In this document: positions 1 to 10,135 of the stretch, piece after piece
Numbering within the stretch: position 1 is the stretch's first letter
Layout of the letters: the number at the start of each line of letters is the position of its first letter
Assembly: GCF_017744695.1 (NCBI RefSeq)
Contig: NZ_JAGIAS010000005.1
Span: forward strand, 124,001 to 188,000
DNA: 64,000 nucleotides
Source: Dyadobacter sp.
Lineage (GTDB): Bacteria > Bacteroidota > Bacteroidia > Cytophagales > Spirosomataceae
Direction: 5' to 3'
Notes under the pieces: model-generated
The model's input: only the letters and a program-made list of their open reading frames with translations
What the model was told of the DNA's origin: nothing
The model's database searches: none
Program-made: the position numbers and the translations under genes

Positions 1-559
1 CATCATTTCTGTTGATACCTTTCGGGCCGAAGTAGCCGAACGGGGTATTCGCAAAGGCGCACATATTATTAATGATGTGGCCGGCGGAACGCTCGACGAC
101 GCGATGTTCGAAACCGTCGCCCGCCTGCGCGTGCCGTACATATTAATGCATATGCGCGGGACGCCGCAAACCATGAACGACCTGACGGATTACGAACGTC
201 TTGTGCCGGACATCCTCAGGGATTTAAGGCGGAAAGTGGCAGTATTGCAAAGTAAGGGAGTCGCCGATCTGATCATCGATCCGGGTTTCGGGTTTGCGAA
301 AACCATCGCGCAGAATTTCGAGCTGACGCGGGAGTTGAAACAGTTCCAGTTGCTGGGATACCCGGTGCTGGTGGGGATTTCGCGCAAGACGACAATTTAC
401 AAAACCTTGCATATTTCGCCCGAAGAAGCGTTAAATGGAACAACGGTGCTCAACACGCTGGCATTGGAGCGTGGAGCGTCGATCCTGCGTGTACACGATG
501 TGAAGCCTGCCGTGGAAGCGGTAAAACTGTGGATGGCCGCAGGTAACTATCCGAATTAA
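1..559 (+). CDS. folP: Dihydropteroate synthase, 5' end missing
   Basis: Joins 6-hydroxymethyl-dihydropterin pyrophosphate and p-aminobenzoate to form dihydropteroate in cytosolic folate synthesis. The frame is open to the left edge, so the N-terminal part of the TIM barrel lies outside the window. Family marks seen in order are SVDTFRAEVA, a HIINDVAGG strand, MHMRGTPQTMN (pterin loop), IIDPGFGFAKT, and VGISRKT followed by ILRVHDVK near the C-terminus. The visible part is about 185 residues of a protein normally near 280. It ends 37 bases before cdaA on the same strand, so the two are probably co-transcribed. The identification is firm; the true start cannot be seen. Confidence 0.96.
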   Translation, partial: IISVDTFRAEVAERGIRKGAHIINDVAGGTLDDAMFETVARLRVPYILMHMRGTPQTMNDLTDYERLVPDILRDLRRKVAVLQSKGVADLIIDPGFGFAKTIAQNFELTRELKQFQLLGYPVLVGISRKTTIYKTLHISPEEALNGTTVLNTLALERGASILRVHDVKPAVEAVKLWMAAGNYPN

Positions 560-596
560 AATAGTAATTTAGTCGCTCTAAAATATCACCTTTCGT

Positions 597-1400
597 ATGC
601 GTGTGGGTTTTCTGAACATCAATTGGGCTGATATCCTGGATGTTTTTTTAGTGTCCATTCTTCTTTATCAGGTATATACCCTAGTTCGGGGAAGTATTGC
701 AAGCAGGGTTTTTCTGGGATATTTGTTCGTTTACGTCTTCTATCTGGTGGTCAAAGGGCTCGGGCTGGGTCTACTGACAGCCATCCTGCAATACTTTATG
801 GGCGTCGGTGCGGTAGCATTGATCGTGATTTTCCAGCAGGAGATCCGGCGTTTTCTGCTGATTATCGGCAAGTCGACTATTTATACCAATAATGGTTTCC
901 TGAAAAAGTTCATCGGCAATTCGATGATGGATTTCAAAGTAAAAAACCTGAAAGAGGTGATCGACGCGAGCAAGACCATCGCTGCAAACTTTACGGGGGC
1001 ATTGATCGTGCTGAACAAGCGCGACGATCTGGGGAAATATGTCGAAACCGGCGAAATGCTGGACGCACGCGTTTCCAAGCCGTTGCTGGTATCGCTTTTC
1101 AACCAATACAGCGAACTGCACGATGGCGCGGTGATCATTGTCGATGGTGTTCTGAAAGCGGCGCGCTGCGTGTTGCCGGTTGCCGATGGTGTAGATGTGC
1201 CGTCTTCACTGGGTTTTCGGCACCGTGCTGCGATGGGTATGAGCGAGGCCACGGATGCGATCGTGATTGTGATTTCGGAGCAGACCGGCAAGATATCTTT
1301 GGCGGTGGAAGGGGAGCTGCACAGCAATATCCCATACAACGAGCTGGAATCGCGTATTGAGGAGTACCTGGCCTCGGATGTACAGCGAATGCCTAAATAA
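597..1400 (+). CDS. cdaA: Diadenylate cyclase CdaA (c-di-AMP synthase)
   Basis: Makes the second messenger cyclic di-AMP from two ATP at the inner membrane; in the family c-di-AMP controls potassium and osmolyte transport and wall homeostasis. The 267-residue protein has the CdaA layout: about three hydrophobic N-terminal helices (residues 10-90), then a DisA_N cyclase domain. Both catalytic signatures are present, DGA at residues 176-178 and RHR at 208-210. No C-terminal regulatory domain follows. It lies 37 bases after folP. No cdaR-type regulator is adjacent, unlike the Firmicute operon. The start is the first ATG, directly before the first membrane segment. Confidence 0.95.
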   Translation: MRVGFLNINWADILDVFLVSILLYQVYTLVRGSIASRVFLGYLFVYVFYLVVKGLGLGLLTAILQYFMGVGAVALIVIFQQEIRRFLLIIGKSTIYTNNGFLKKFIGNSMMDFKVKNLKEVIDASKTIAANFTGALIVLNKRDDLGKYVETGEMLDARVSKPLLVSLFNQYSELHDGAVIIVDGVLKAARCVLPVADGVDVPSSLGFRHRAAMGMSEATDAIVIVISEQTGKISLAVEGELHSNIPYNELESRIEEYLASDVQRMPK

Positions 1401-1433
1401 GTTTATTTACACGAAATATATTTTGCAAGGAAA

Positions 1434-1465
1434 TTTGGCGTTTTGGGAAGCAATTTCTATTTTTG
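1434..1465 (+). promoter_or_regulatory. Promoter before rpsT (Bacteroidota type)
   Basis: TTTG at 1434-1437 is followed after 20 bases by TATTTTTG at 1458-1465, a full match to the Bacteroidota -33/-7 consensus (TTTG, about 19-20 bases, TAnnTTTG). Transcription would start near 1471, leaving a leader of about 30 bases before the rpsT ATG at 1503. Confidence 0.75.
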
Positions 1466-1502
1466 CAGACCGAAATGAGAAATAGAAAAATATTCATTAC
1501 CA

Positions 1503-1766
1503 ATGGCAAATCATAAATCAGCTTTAAAAAGAATCCGCGCTAACGAGACTAAGCGTTTGCGTAATCGTTACCAGCACAAGACTACCCGTTCATACATCAA
1601 GAAATTGCGTGAAACGACTGATAAGGCAGTAGCTGTTGAAGTTTACAAAACTGTATCTTCAATGTTGGATCGTTTGGCAAAGAAAAATATCATCCACAAG
1701 AAGAAAGCTTCTAATCAGAAGTCTAAACTGGCGAAATTCGTCAACGGACTTGCTGTTGCAGCGTAA
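1503..1766 (+). CDS. rpsT: 30S ribosomal protein S20
   Basis: Primary 16S rRNA-binding protein of the small ribosomal subunit. The 87 residues match the normal S20 length and its very basic helical-bundle composition, beginning [20 protein letters not shown] and carrying the conserved [19 protein letters not shown] segment near the C-terminus. It is a single-gene unit, with its own promoter at 1434-1465 and a strong terminator at 1787-1820. Codon use is the even, optimal type expected for a ribosomal protein. Confidence 0.98.
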   Translation: MANHKSALKRIRANETKRLRNRYQHKTTRSYIKKLRETTDKAVAVEVYKTVSSMLDRLAKKNIIHKKKASNQKSKLAKFVNGLAVAA

Positions 1767-1786
1767 TTTTTACTTCCTGTGACCCG

Positions 1787-1820
1787 AAACCCCGGCAAAT
1801 GCTTGCCGGGGTTTTTCTTT
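1787..1820 (+). terminator. Rho-independent terminator after rpsT
   Basis: A perfect 12-bp stem (aaaccccggcaa at 1787-1798 with ttgccggggttt at 1803-1814) closes a 4-base loop and runs into a T-rich tract (tttttcttt), 20 bases past the rpsT stop. Confidence 0.93.
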
Positions 1821-1842
1821 TTATTGTATATTGCGCATTCTG

Positions 1843-1886
1843 AAAAGAACCTTGCACGGGTATAAATGCCCCTGCAAGGTTCTTTT
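1843..1886. terminator. Second, symmetrical hairpin (bidirectional terminator candidate)
   Basis: A perfect 14-bp inverted repeat (1843-1856 with 1873-1886) plus three inner GC pairs encloses a loop around tataaatg. One side starts AAAA and the other ends TTTT, so it could terminate in either direction. It lies between rpsT and the exported propeller gene and contains an upstream ATG (1866) that is in frame with that gene. Confidence 0.7.
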
Positions 1887-1934
1887 GGTGTAAGCTTAAA
1901 TTGTTCAAACCACCTAAAACTTAAATTCTTTTCC

Positions 1935-3209
1935 ATGAAGAAAGTTGCATTATTTGCTGGTTTGGCTGCGTTGGGAAGTGTTCCGGCGTTAGCTCAATCA
2001 CCCATCACCTTCAATGCCCGTGGTCTGGTTATAGTGTCTGATGCCGATCTGGCAGCTTCCGCATTGGTTGATGGCAAGCTATTAAGAGACAACACATCGA
2101 AAGACCAGCTAACTACCATCAAATTCCCGATCGAAAGGGGTAGCAAAGGCCTGGGAACCGCGCTGGTATCGAATTCGGCGCTGGGATACTCCAAAACACT
2201 GGCCGTATCGCCGACCGGAACACTCGCATTCGTGCTTGAAAACCGGATCAGACCGGAAGATGGCATAGGCGAATACAAAGACCTTTCAAAAGAATTTCCG
2301 GCAGGGGAGAAGCTGTTTGTAGTCGATATCAGCAACCTGGCGGCACCGAAAGCTAAGTTTGGCTTTCCGGTTGGTAAAAAGCCGACTTCTATCGACGTCA
2401 ATAAGAATGAATTGATCCTGGCGACCAATGATACCGGCAAGGAGCTCGTGTTCATCGAGGCAGGCCCTGACGGCAAGCCTGCACGTTTTCTGAACTTGCC
2501 ATCAGCATTGGACAGCACTAACCGCATTGTCGACATTTCGTGGCATCCATCAGGCGATTTCATCGCATTTAGCCTCGACAACTCCAATGAAGTAGGCTTA
2601 TACAAAGTGATCCGCGAGGCGGGAAAGCTGAAAAACGTAGAAATGGTCGGTAAACCCGTAAAAGTAGGCGTAGATCCTACCTTCGGAAGGTTTACTGCCG
2701 ACGGCAAGCATTACCTCGTTCTCGATGCCAAAGGTCCTCAGGGTAAAGGTGCTGGCGAGGGCGAAGTTTTCGTGGTCGATTTCTCGATGGACGGCGCCGT
2801 TGAGCACAAAGTTGCTGGCCAGGCAGCAGTTGGTTTGAACACCGGCTCGTTCGCATTGAGCCCCGATGGTGCCTTGCTCGTAACTGCGAATGCAGGCAAA
2901 AGCGGTTCGCCATGGGCGGAAGCAGGCGCAGGAACAGGTGCTTCTCTTACATTATATAAAGTAGCTGCAACCGGTGCACTGACCAAAGTGGCGGATTATC
3001 CGTTCGACGGCATTTACCCGCAAAGTGTAGCTTTCGACAAGGACGGCTCCAATCTGGCAGTTTCCGTGTTTGAATACCTCGAATACGGTAGTGGCAATGG
3101 CGGTGTCGAATTCTGGTCGGTTAGCAAGGGTGATACGCCGGCATTGAAAAAACAGGGTGCGAAAGTGAGCGTAGCCAAAGGTGCGCATACTTTGCGCGTA
3201 ATCCCCTGA
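1935..3209 (+). CDS. Exported beta-propeller (lactonase/YVTN-like) protein
   Basis: Function not established. A 424-residue protein with a clear Sec signal peptide (MKKVALFAGLAALGSVPALA, then QSP), so it acts in the periplasm or outside. The rest is repeated blades of the kind LAVSPTGTLAFVLE, ISWHPSGDFIAFSLD, FALSPDGALLVTANA and VAFDKDGSNLAVSV, typical of a seven-bladed propeller related to 6-phosphogluconolactonase or surface YVTN proteins. No catalytic residues can be named. An in-frame ATG at 1866 would put 23 extra residues before the signal peptide and lies inside a strong hairpin, so 1935 is preferred. It stands alone, with its own terminator at 3237-3267. Confidence 0.8.
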   Translation: MKKVALFAGLAALGSVPALAQSPITFNARGLVIVSDADLAASALVDGKLLRDNTSKDQLTTIKFPIERGSKGLGTALVSNSALGYSKTLAVSPTGTLAFVLENRIRPEDGIGEYKDLSKEFPAGEKLFVVDISNLAAPKAKFGFPVGKKPTSIDVNKNELILATNDTGKELVFIEAGPDGKPARFLNLPSALDSTNRIVDISWHPSGDFIAFSLDNSNEVGLYKVIREAGKLKNVEMVGKPVKVGVDPTFGRFTADGKHYLVLDAKGPQGKGAGEGEVFVVDFSMDGAVEHKVAGQAAVGLNTGSFALSPDGALLVTANAGKSGSPWAEAGAGTGASLTLYKVAATGALTKVADYPFDGIYPQSVAFDKDGSNLAVSVFEYLEYGSGNGGVEFWSVSKGDTPALKKQGAKVSVAKGAHTLRVIP

Positions 3210-3236
3210 TCGCACAAAATACCCGATTTTAATAGG

Positions 3237-3267
3237 CAGGCCGGTTTGTTACCGGCCTGTTTTGTTT
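3237..3267 (+). terminator. Rho-independent terminator after the propeller gene
   Basis: Stem caggccggt (3237-3245) and accggcctg (3251-3259), 5-base loop, then tttttgttt-like T-rich sequence. It starts 27 bases after the stop codon. Confidence 0.88.
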
Positions 3268-3309
3268 GCATTTAGTTTGCCCAAGGATGCTAAATCGGCC
3301 TGATTTTTG

Positions 3310-3317
3310 TAATTTTG
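3310..3317 (+). promoter_or_regulatory. Candidate -7 element before the ABC-F gene
   Basis: TAATTTTG matches the Bacteroidota -7 consensus TAnnTTTG, 30 bases before the ATG at 3348. No TTTG lies at the right distance upstream, so the promoter is only partly supported. Confidence 0.45.
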
Positions 3318-3332
3318 CGGTCTCATTCATAA

Positions 3333-4961
<1,629 letters not shown>

Positions 4962-4981
4962 TTTGAACTAATTCATAAAAG

Positions 4982-5024
4982 AACAGCCCCGCTTCGAATA
5001 GAGGCGGGGCTGTTTCTTGTTTTA
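4982..5024 (+). terminator. Rho-independent terminator after the ABC-F gene
   Basis: Stem aacagccccgc (4982-4992) with gcggggctgtt (5004-5014), 11-base loop, then tttcttgtttt. It starts 20 bases past the ABC-F stop and sits between two convergent genes. Confidence 0.9.
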
Positions 5025-5032
5025 AGCAAAGC

Positions 5033-5668
5033 TTAATCGTAGCTCAAACCATATTGCTTCAATACATCTTCCGGAACACCTTCCCAAACGTTCGGCGTGT
5101 TGCCTTTGTAGCCAAGGTCGGCAATGCCGATTTTGGAGGTATAAAAACCGGAGGCTGTCAGGTTACGCATCAAATTGAAGAATGCTACGCCCTGGCTGTG
5201 AATAGGCTTCGCTTTTTGAGGATAAGCGATGTCGTCCACGATCTGGATCTGCTGCGCCTTGGTAGCCAGTGTAAATCCTTTACCGAAGCGATTGATCGAC
5301 TCTCTTTCCAGCCATCTCAAACCACCGCGCAATGGCGTCTGGTGCTGAGGCATATCCTTCACAATGAAGTCGATGAACTCGACCACGCCTGCCTGGGATG
5401 CGCTGGCCGATGTGGCGTCTGCTGGAATGATGATATCTACTAAAACCTTGATAGTGGCCAATTCGGCAGCCGTCAGGAATTTTTCTTTGGCTAGTTTCGC
5501 ATCGCGGATCGCCTCTTCTTTTGTTCTTCCTCCCGGAATTTTAAGCGGGGTTTCCGGCGGATTTTGCGTTTCGAGGTCCCGCTGTTCGGCAAGGGCCACC
5601 TGAGGGCTCAATGCGGCTATTCCCAGTGAGCTCAGGGTCAATGACTTTAATGAATCTCTGCGTTTCAT
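5033..5668 (-). CDS. Gluconate 2-dehydrogenase subunit 3 family protein, Tat signal
   Basis: Small partner subunit of a membrane-associated GMC-type sugar or polyol dehydrogenase. The 211-residue protein begins MKRRDSLKSLTLSSLGIAAL, a twin-arginine (Tat) type leader, and the mature part matches the Gluconate_2-dh3 family (FLTAAELATIKVLVDIIIPAD, later GFYTSKIGIADLGYKGN). In characterised FAD-dependent glucose and gluconate dehydrogenases the small subunit carries the Tat signal and brings the folded flavoprotein across the membrane; that role is inferred here. It lies 29 bases downstream of the GMC gene in the same operon. The usual multi-haem cytochrome c subunit is not encoded nearby. Confidence 0.9.
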   Translation of the reverse strand: MKRRDSLKSLTLSSLGIAALSPQVALAEQRDLETQNPPETPLKIPGGRTKEEAIRDAKLAKEKFLTAAELATIKVLVDIIIPADATSASASQAGVVEFIDFIVKDMPQHQTPLRGGLRWLERESINRFGKGFTLATKAQQIQIVDDIAYPQKAKPIHSQGVAFFNLMRNLTASGFYTSKIGIADLGYKGNTPNVWEGVPEDVLKQYGLSYD

Positions 5669-5697
5669 ATGCTTATGATTTGAACAGGGTTCAAATG

Positions 5698-7437
5698 TTA
5701 GATATTTTTCTGTTTAACCTGGTTGATAATGTACTCGGAAGCACGCATCGACAGCGCGAGGATCGTCCAGGTCGGGTTTTTGTCTGCCTGGGATACGAAC
5801 GAACCGCCATCTACGACGAATACGTTTTTCGCGTCGTGCGCTTGCGAGAACTTGTTCAGGGCAGATGTTTTCGGATCGTCACCCATACGTACCGTTCCTA
5901 CTTCGTGGATAATACGTCCCGGAGCTGCAAGGCCGTAATTGGTGTCCGCGCCCGGCTTGGTCCCGCTTGCAACACCACCTAATGCATGGATGATCTCTTC
6001 GAAGGTATCGTGCATGTGCTTCGCCTGTTTGATCTCGTAGTCAGACCATTTGTAATGGAAGCGCAATACCGGGATACCGAATTTATCCACCACATTCGGG
6101 TCGATTTCGCAGTAATTGTTATAGTCAGGCACTGCTTCGCCGCGGCCGGCCATGCCGATGTTGGCACCGTAAAAACGACGGTAGTCTTCTTTCAGTGAAG
6201 CTCCGTAGCCGCCCGCTTCTTTGGTTACGCCCGCTTTGGTAGGATATTTACCATTCAGGTTCTCGATACCTGAACCGAAACCATAGCTCGGCATACCCAT
6301 ACCACCACCGTACTCAATATGGTAACCACGCGGGAAGTCGAGTTTTTTGTTATCCAGCCACCACGGGGTGTACACGTGCATACCGCCTACGCCGTCCTCG
6401 TTGTAGCGCTTGCGGTCCATGAGGTGAGGCATGAATGCACCGCGCGAGGCACCGGTTGAATCGTGGAGGTAACGTCCTACCACGCCGCTGGAATTGGCCA
6501 GACCGTTCTGGTGACGGGCTGATTTCGAGTTAAGCAAAAGGCGTGATGATTCCGCTGCACTGGCTGCAAGAACAACTACTTTCGCTTTAATAGTATGCTC
6601 GGTCAGTTTTTCACGATCGATGTACGATACGCCGGTTGCCAGTCCTGTTGAAGGATCGGTCAATACTTCGCGGCACATCGCATTGTTGATCAAGGTTACG
6701 TTACCGGTTTTGATCGCAGGAATACACAATACCGACGAAGACGAGAAATCCGCATAGGCCTGGCACGCGCGCGAGCATTGGCTGCAATAAAAACAAACGC
6801 CGCGCTGATCGTTGATCGGCTTGGTAAGGATCGACAATCGCGACGGGATTACCGGGATATTGGCTTTTTTACCGGCCTGTTTGAGAAAAAGCTCGTGCAG
6901 ACGTGGCTTTGGCGGAGGAAGGAAGATACCGTCCGGCTCGTTGTCGAGGCCCTCAACGGTCCCGAAAACACCGATCAGCTTATCGACCTGATCGTAATAA
7001 GGTTTTACGTCGTCATAGCTGATCGGCCAGTCGTCACCAAGGCCGTCAATGCTCTTTCGTTTGAAGTCTTTCGGTCCGAAACGCAGGGAAATACGGCCCC
7101 AGTGGTTGGTGCGGCCACCCAGCATACGGGACCTGAACCAGTCGAATTGCGTTCCGTTTTTGTGTGTATAGGGCTCTCCCTCGATTTCCCATCCACCCCA
7201 GGCTGCGTCGAAATCACCGAAAGGCCGGTGGGTGCTTGCGCCACGACGTGGCGATTCGTAAGGCCATTTCAGCTGGGTAATGTATTTTGGATCGGCAGGA
7301 TCGAAATATCCCCCTGCTTCCAAAAGAGCCACCTTGGCACCCGCTTTGGCAAGTTGATAAGCTGCCATTCCACCTCCCGCACCCGAGCCGATGATCGCGA
7401 CGTCGAAAACGGTAGGTTGTTCTTTGATTTGAAACAT
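5698..7437 (-). CDS. GMC-family flavoprotein oxidoreductase (large subunit)
   Basis: FAD-dependent sugar or alcohol dehydrogenase of the gluconate-2-dehydrogenase type; the substrate cannot be told from sequence. The 579 residues show the FAD dinucleotide fold (DVAIIGSGAGGGMAAYQLA, from residue 12), the GMC segment around RMLGGRTNHWGRISLRF, and the C-terminal catalytic block HEVGTVRMGDDP followed by NPTWTILALSMRASEY. Four cysteines at 215, 218, 221 and 225 (C-x2-C-x2-C-x3-C) may hold an iron-sulfur cluster, as known in FAD-glucose dehydrogenases. It has no signal peptide of its own, while its downstream partner has a Tat leader, so co-export is likely. Confidence 0.93.
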   Translation of the reverse strand: MFQIKEQPTVFDVAIIGSGAGGGMAAYQLAKAGAKVALLEAGGYFDPADPKYITQLKWPYESPRRGASTHRPFGDFDAAWGGWEIEGEPYTHKNGTQFDWFRSRMLGGRTNHWGRISLRFGPKDFKRKSIDGLGDDWPISYDDVKPYYDQVDKLIGVFGTVEGLDNEPDGIFLPPPKPRLHELFLKQAGKKANIPVIPSRLSILTKPINDQRGVCFYCSQCSRACQAYADFSSSSVLCIPAIKTGNVTLINNAMCREVLTDPSTGLATGVSYIDREKLTEHTIKAKVVVLAASAAESSRLLLNSKSARHQNGLANSSGVVGRYLHDSTGASRGAFMPHLMDRKRYNEDGVGGMHVYTPWWLDNKKLDFPRGYHIEYGGGMGMPSYGFGSGIENLNGKYPTKAGVTKEAGGYGASLKEDYRRFYGANIGMAGRGEAVPDYNNYCEIDPNVVDKFGIPVLRFHYKWSDYEIKQAKHMHDTFEEIIHALGGVASGTKPGADTNYGLAAPGRIIHEVGTVRMGDDPKTSALNKFSQAHDAKNVFVVDGGSFVSQADKNPTWTILALSMRASEYIINQVKQKNI

Positions 7438-7576
7438 AGTAAAGGGTTGTTTAGATAGTACTATTTAACCATTAAATATAAACACGTATCAGGTAACGCA
7501 GCGCCAAGTTTCCGACATTCCGGGGTTATTTAAAAACAATCTAAATGCGGATACTCGGATTTCTTCCGCGCCGCTG

Positions 7577-7584
7577 TATTTTTG
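7577..7584 (+). promoter_or_regulatory. Candidate -7 element before the Sua5/TsaC gene
   Basis: TATTTTTG matches TAnnTTTG, 24 bases before the TTG start at 7608. No convincing -33 TTG is present. Confidence 0.4.
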
Positions 7585-7607
7585 TGTTTTAAAAACAGAA
7601 TGATATT

Positions 7608-8561
7608 TTGGCAGTCACCGGTAGCGACCTTCAAGTCGCAAAAGAATTTCTGATAAAAGGCGAATTAGTAGCCATTCCTACCGAAACCGTTTATGGCCTG
7701 GCGGGCAATGCATTGAACGAAAAAGCGGTACTTTCTATTTTCGAAGCAAAGAACCGGCCCGCGTTCGACCCGCTCATTATCCATACTGATTCCATCGAGA
7801 AAGCGGCTATTTACGTATCCGACATCCCCGAAAAGGCCAGGGCACTGGCCAGCCGGTTCTGGCCCGGACCGCTAACCCTGCTCTTGCCCAAAAAGGATAT
7901 TGTACCCGATCTGGTTACCTCGGGGTTGGATACAGTAGCTGTGCGGGTGCCCAATCATCCGCTGACGCTCGAACTGTTGAGGGAATTAAGTTTTCCCCTT
8001 GCAGCGCCGAGTGCGAACCCGTTTGGCTATATCAGTCCGACCAAACCCGAACATGTCGAGCAGCAGCTTGGTGATCGCATTCCCTACATACTGGATGGCG
8101 GCGAATGTGAGGTAGGGATCGAGTCGACCATATTGGGTTTTGAAAATGACGAAACGATCGTTTACCGGTTGGGAGGTCTTGACATCAATGAAATCGAATC
8201 ACTGATCGGGCCGGTAGTTCTCATGCCGCATTCCACCTCTGATCCCAAGGCCCCGGGAATGCTTAAAAGTCATTATGCGCCGAGAAAGCCGCTGCATCTT
8301 TACAGAAGGGATGACATCGTGCCTGGTGACGCAGAAACGGGATATTTGATGTTTGACAAGTACCTGGAAGGAGCCGACCGGAAATACCAGCGCTTACTTA
8401 GCCCGCGCCGCGATTTGAAGGAAGCAGCACATAACCTATTTGCGTACCTGCGTGAACTGGACGCATTACCGGTGTCGGAAATTAAGGCGGAGCTGGTGCC
8501 GTCCAGTGGGTTGGGCCTGGCGATTAACGACCGCCTGCAACGTGCTTCGGTGCCTGCATGA
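7608..8561 (+). CDS. L-threonylcarbamoyladenylate synthase (Sua5/TsaC type)
   Basis: Makes threonylcarbamoyl-AMP from threonine, bicarbonate and ATP, the first step of the t6A37 modification of ANN-decoding tRNAs in the cytosol. The 317-residue protein has an N-terminal YrdC domain (residues 8-195; ELVAIPTETVYGLAGNAL, FWPGPLTLLLPK, AVRVPNHPLTLELL, AAPSANPFGYISPT) and a C-terminal Sua5 domain entered through the linker GMLKSHYAPRKPLHLY, so it is the longer Sua5 form rather than short TsaC. The start is TTG; an ATG at 7600 is out of frame. It converges on the RecD-like helicase with only 6 bases between the stops. Confidence 0.95.
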   Translation: MAVTGSDLQVAKEFLIKGELVAIPTETVYGLAGNALNEKAVLSIFEAKNRPAFDPLIIHTDSIEKAAIYVSDIPEKARALASRFWPGPLTLLLPKKDIVPDLVTSGLDTVAVRVPNHPLTLELLRELSFPLAAPSANPFGYISPTKPEHVEQQLGDRIPYILDGGECEVGIESTILGFENDETIVYRLGGLDINEIESLIGPVVLMPHSTSDPKAPGMLKSHYAPRKPLHLYRRDDIVPGDAETGYLMFDKYLEGADRKYQRLLSPRRDLKEAAHNLFAYLRELDALPVSEIKAELVPSSGLGLAINDRLQRASVPA

Positions 8562-8567
8562 TGATGG

Positions 8568-9995
8568 CTATTTGAAAAATTGCTGGTGGAAATTCATCAG
8601 GAAAACCTCATCGGTGGCGCGGGTGATCGCAGTATAAAGCCACCTGACAAACTCTGTATTGATCTGCTCCTCCGGTAAATAGCCCTGATCTATAAAAACG
8701 GCGCTCCACTGGCCGCCCTGCGCCTTGTGACATGTGAGCGCATACGCGAATTTGACTTGCAATGCATTCAGGTAAGGGTCCTTCCGCAATGCTTCGACGC
8801 GGTCTTTTTTGGATTTGATATAAAAGTAATCCTGCTGCACGCTCTCGTACAGCTTCTTATTGTCCTCTGCGGACATCGACGCCGACGGTGAATGCAAAGT
8901 GTCGAGAAAAATCTTCGCATCGAATTCGGGTTGTTTTTCATAGTCCGTCAGGCGCAAGGTCACGTCGGCGAACCGGAAACCGTGCATTTCCTGGGTTTTA
9001 CGGATTTTCAATAGCTCCACGAAGTCTCCGTTGGCGATGAAGCCGGCCGGGGAATCTTCGTCAAGGATGTTGTAATTGTTGCGGACGACCATGAGGCGGT
9101 CGCCAGCGTCGAGTTCTTCCTCTGAAAAATTAATAACCCGCCGGATGTACTGATTGTATTGAACCGCAGCCTTGTTCGAGCGCGTCAGAATAATGGAGTT
9201 TTCAGTACCATACTTATCATAAGCATACCGAAGGCCTTCTTCCAGTTTTTCGCCCGTCATTTTAAAAACATCGCGGTAGGAACGGGTGGTAATGTGAATG
9301 TCTGCGGCCTCGGCACCCAGCTGGTTGCGAAGCTGCGTCGCATTGAAAAGAATACCCGATTGTTCGTCCTGGCGCATCACTTCCTTTAATTCCTCCTGAA
9401 ACACAGACATATAGAATGTCCTTTCCAGGTAATCGCCATCCAGTGCGGGGCTTAAATCCTTCCCGACGGGAGGGAGCTGGGCTGTGTCGCCGACGAGCAT
9501 TAACTTGTTTCCTGGGTTTTCAAATACAAATTCAACAAGGTCGGCGAGCAGGCTGCGGCTCCCGAAATCGGCATCGTCGGTGATCATCGAGGCTTCATCG
9601 ACGATGAACAGGGTATTGTCGTGATAGTTTTTCTGACGCTGGAAAGTCAATGTTCCTGAAAACGCATCGGCTGTCTGCTTGTAAATCTTTTTATGGATCG
9701 TGAGCGCGATCTTTTCGGAGTATCCCGACATCACCTTCGCCGCCCGGCCGGTGGGCGCCAGCAGCACCGATTTATAGCCGAAGTTTTTCAATACTTTAAT
9801 GAGCGTGCTGATGATCGTCGTTTTGCCCGTTCCTGCATAACCTTTGAGTAAAAAACAGTCCCTGTAACGTTCCAGGCCCTTTTCTTCGATCAGAAAATCG
9901 TTGGCCTGCTCGAAAAAACGAAGCTGACCATCGGTGGGCCTGAAAGGGAATTGTCTGCGCAGTAACTGGGAAGGCAAAAGTTTGTCGGTGTCCAT
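8568..9995 (-). CDS. RecD/Dda-like superfamily 1 DNA helicase
   Basis: ATP-dependent 5'-3' helicase of the RecD2/Dda type, acting in repair or replication; the exact role is unknown. The 475 residues carry a Walker A at about 52-60 (GYAGTGKTT), a Walker B VDEAS at 132-136, and the C-terminal UvrD_C_2 block YALTCHKAQGGQW near residue 425, followed by a YTAITRATDEVFL motif VI region. There is no recB or recC nearby and the protein is shorter than Firmicute RecD2, lacking the long N-terminal domains, which fits the short AAA/RecD-like helicases common in Bacteroidota. It probably forms a single-gene unit starting at the ATG at 9995. Confidence 0.88.
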   Translation of the reverse strand: MDTDKLLPSQLLRRQFPFRPTDGQLRFFEQANDFLIEEKGLERYRDCFLLKGYAGTGKTTIISTLIKVLKNFGYKSVLLAPTGRAAKVMSGYSEKIALTIHKKIYKQTADAFSGTLTFQRQKNYHDNTLFIVDEASMITDDADFGSRSLLADLVEFVFENPGNKLMLVGDTAQLPPVGKDLSPALDGDYLERTFYMSVFQEELKEVMRQDEQSGILFNATQLRNQLGAEAADIHITTRSYRDVFKMTGEKLEEGLRYAYDKYGTENSIILTRSNKAAVQYNQYIRRVINFSEEELDAGDRLMVVRNNYNILDEDSPAGFIANGDFVELLKIRKTQEMHGFRFADVTLRLTDYEKQPEFDAKIFLDTLHSPSASMSAEDNKKLYESVQQDYFYIKSKKDRVEALRKDPYLNALQVKFAYALTCHKAQGGQWSAVFIDQGYLPEEQINTEFVRWLYTAITRATDEVFLMNFHQQFFK

Positions 9996-10135
9996 GGAAC
10001 GAATCTAACGCAAGGATTTTGATTATCAAAAACGGGATTCTTTTACAAAATAATACTCATATTTTATTGGATTTTATAAGGTCAAATCCTTATATTAGAC
10101 TCCCTTTATCTCGAAATCCCCAAACCTAAACATCT

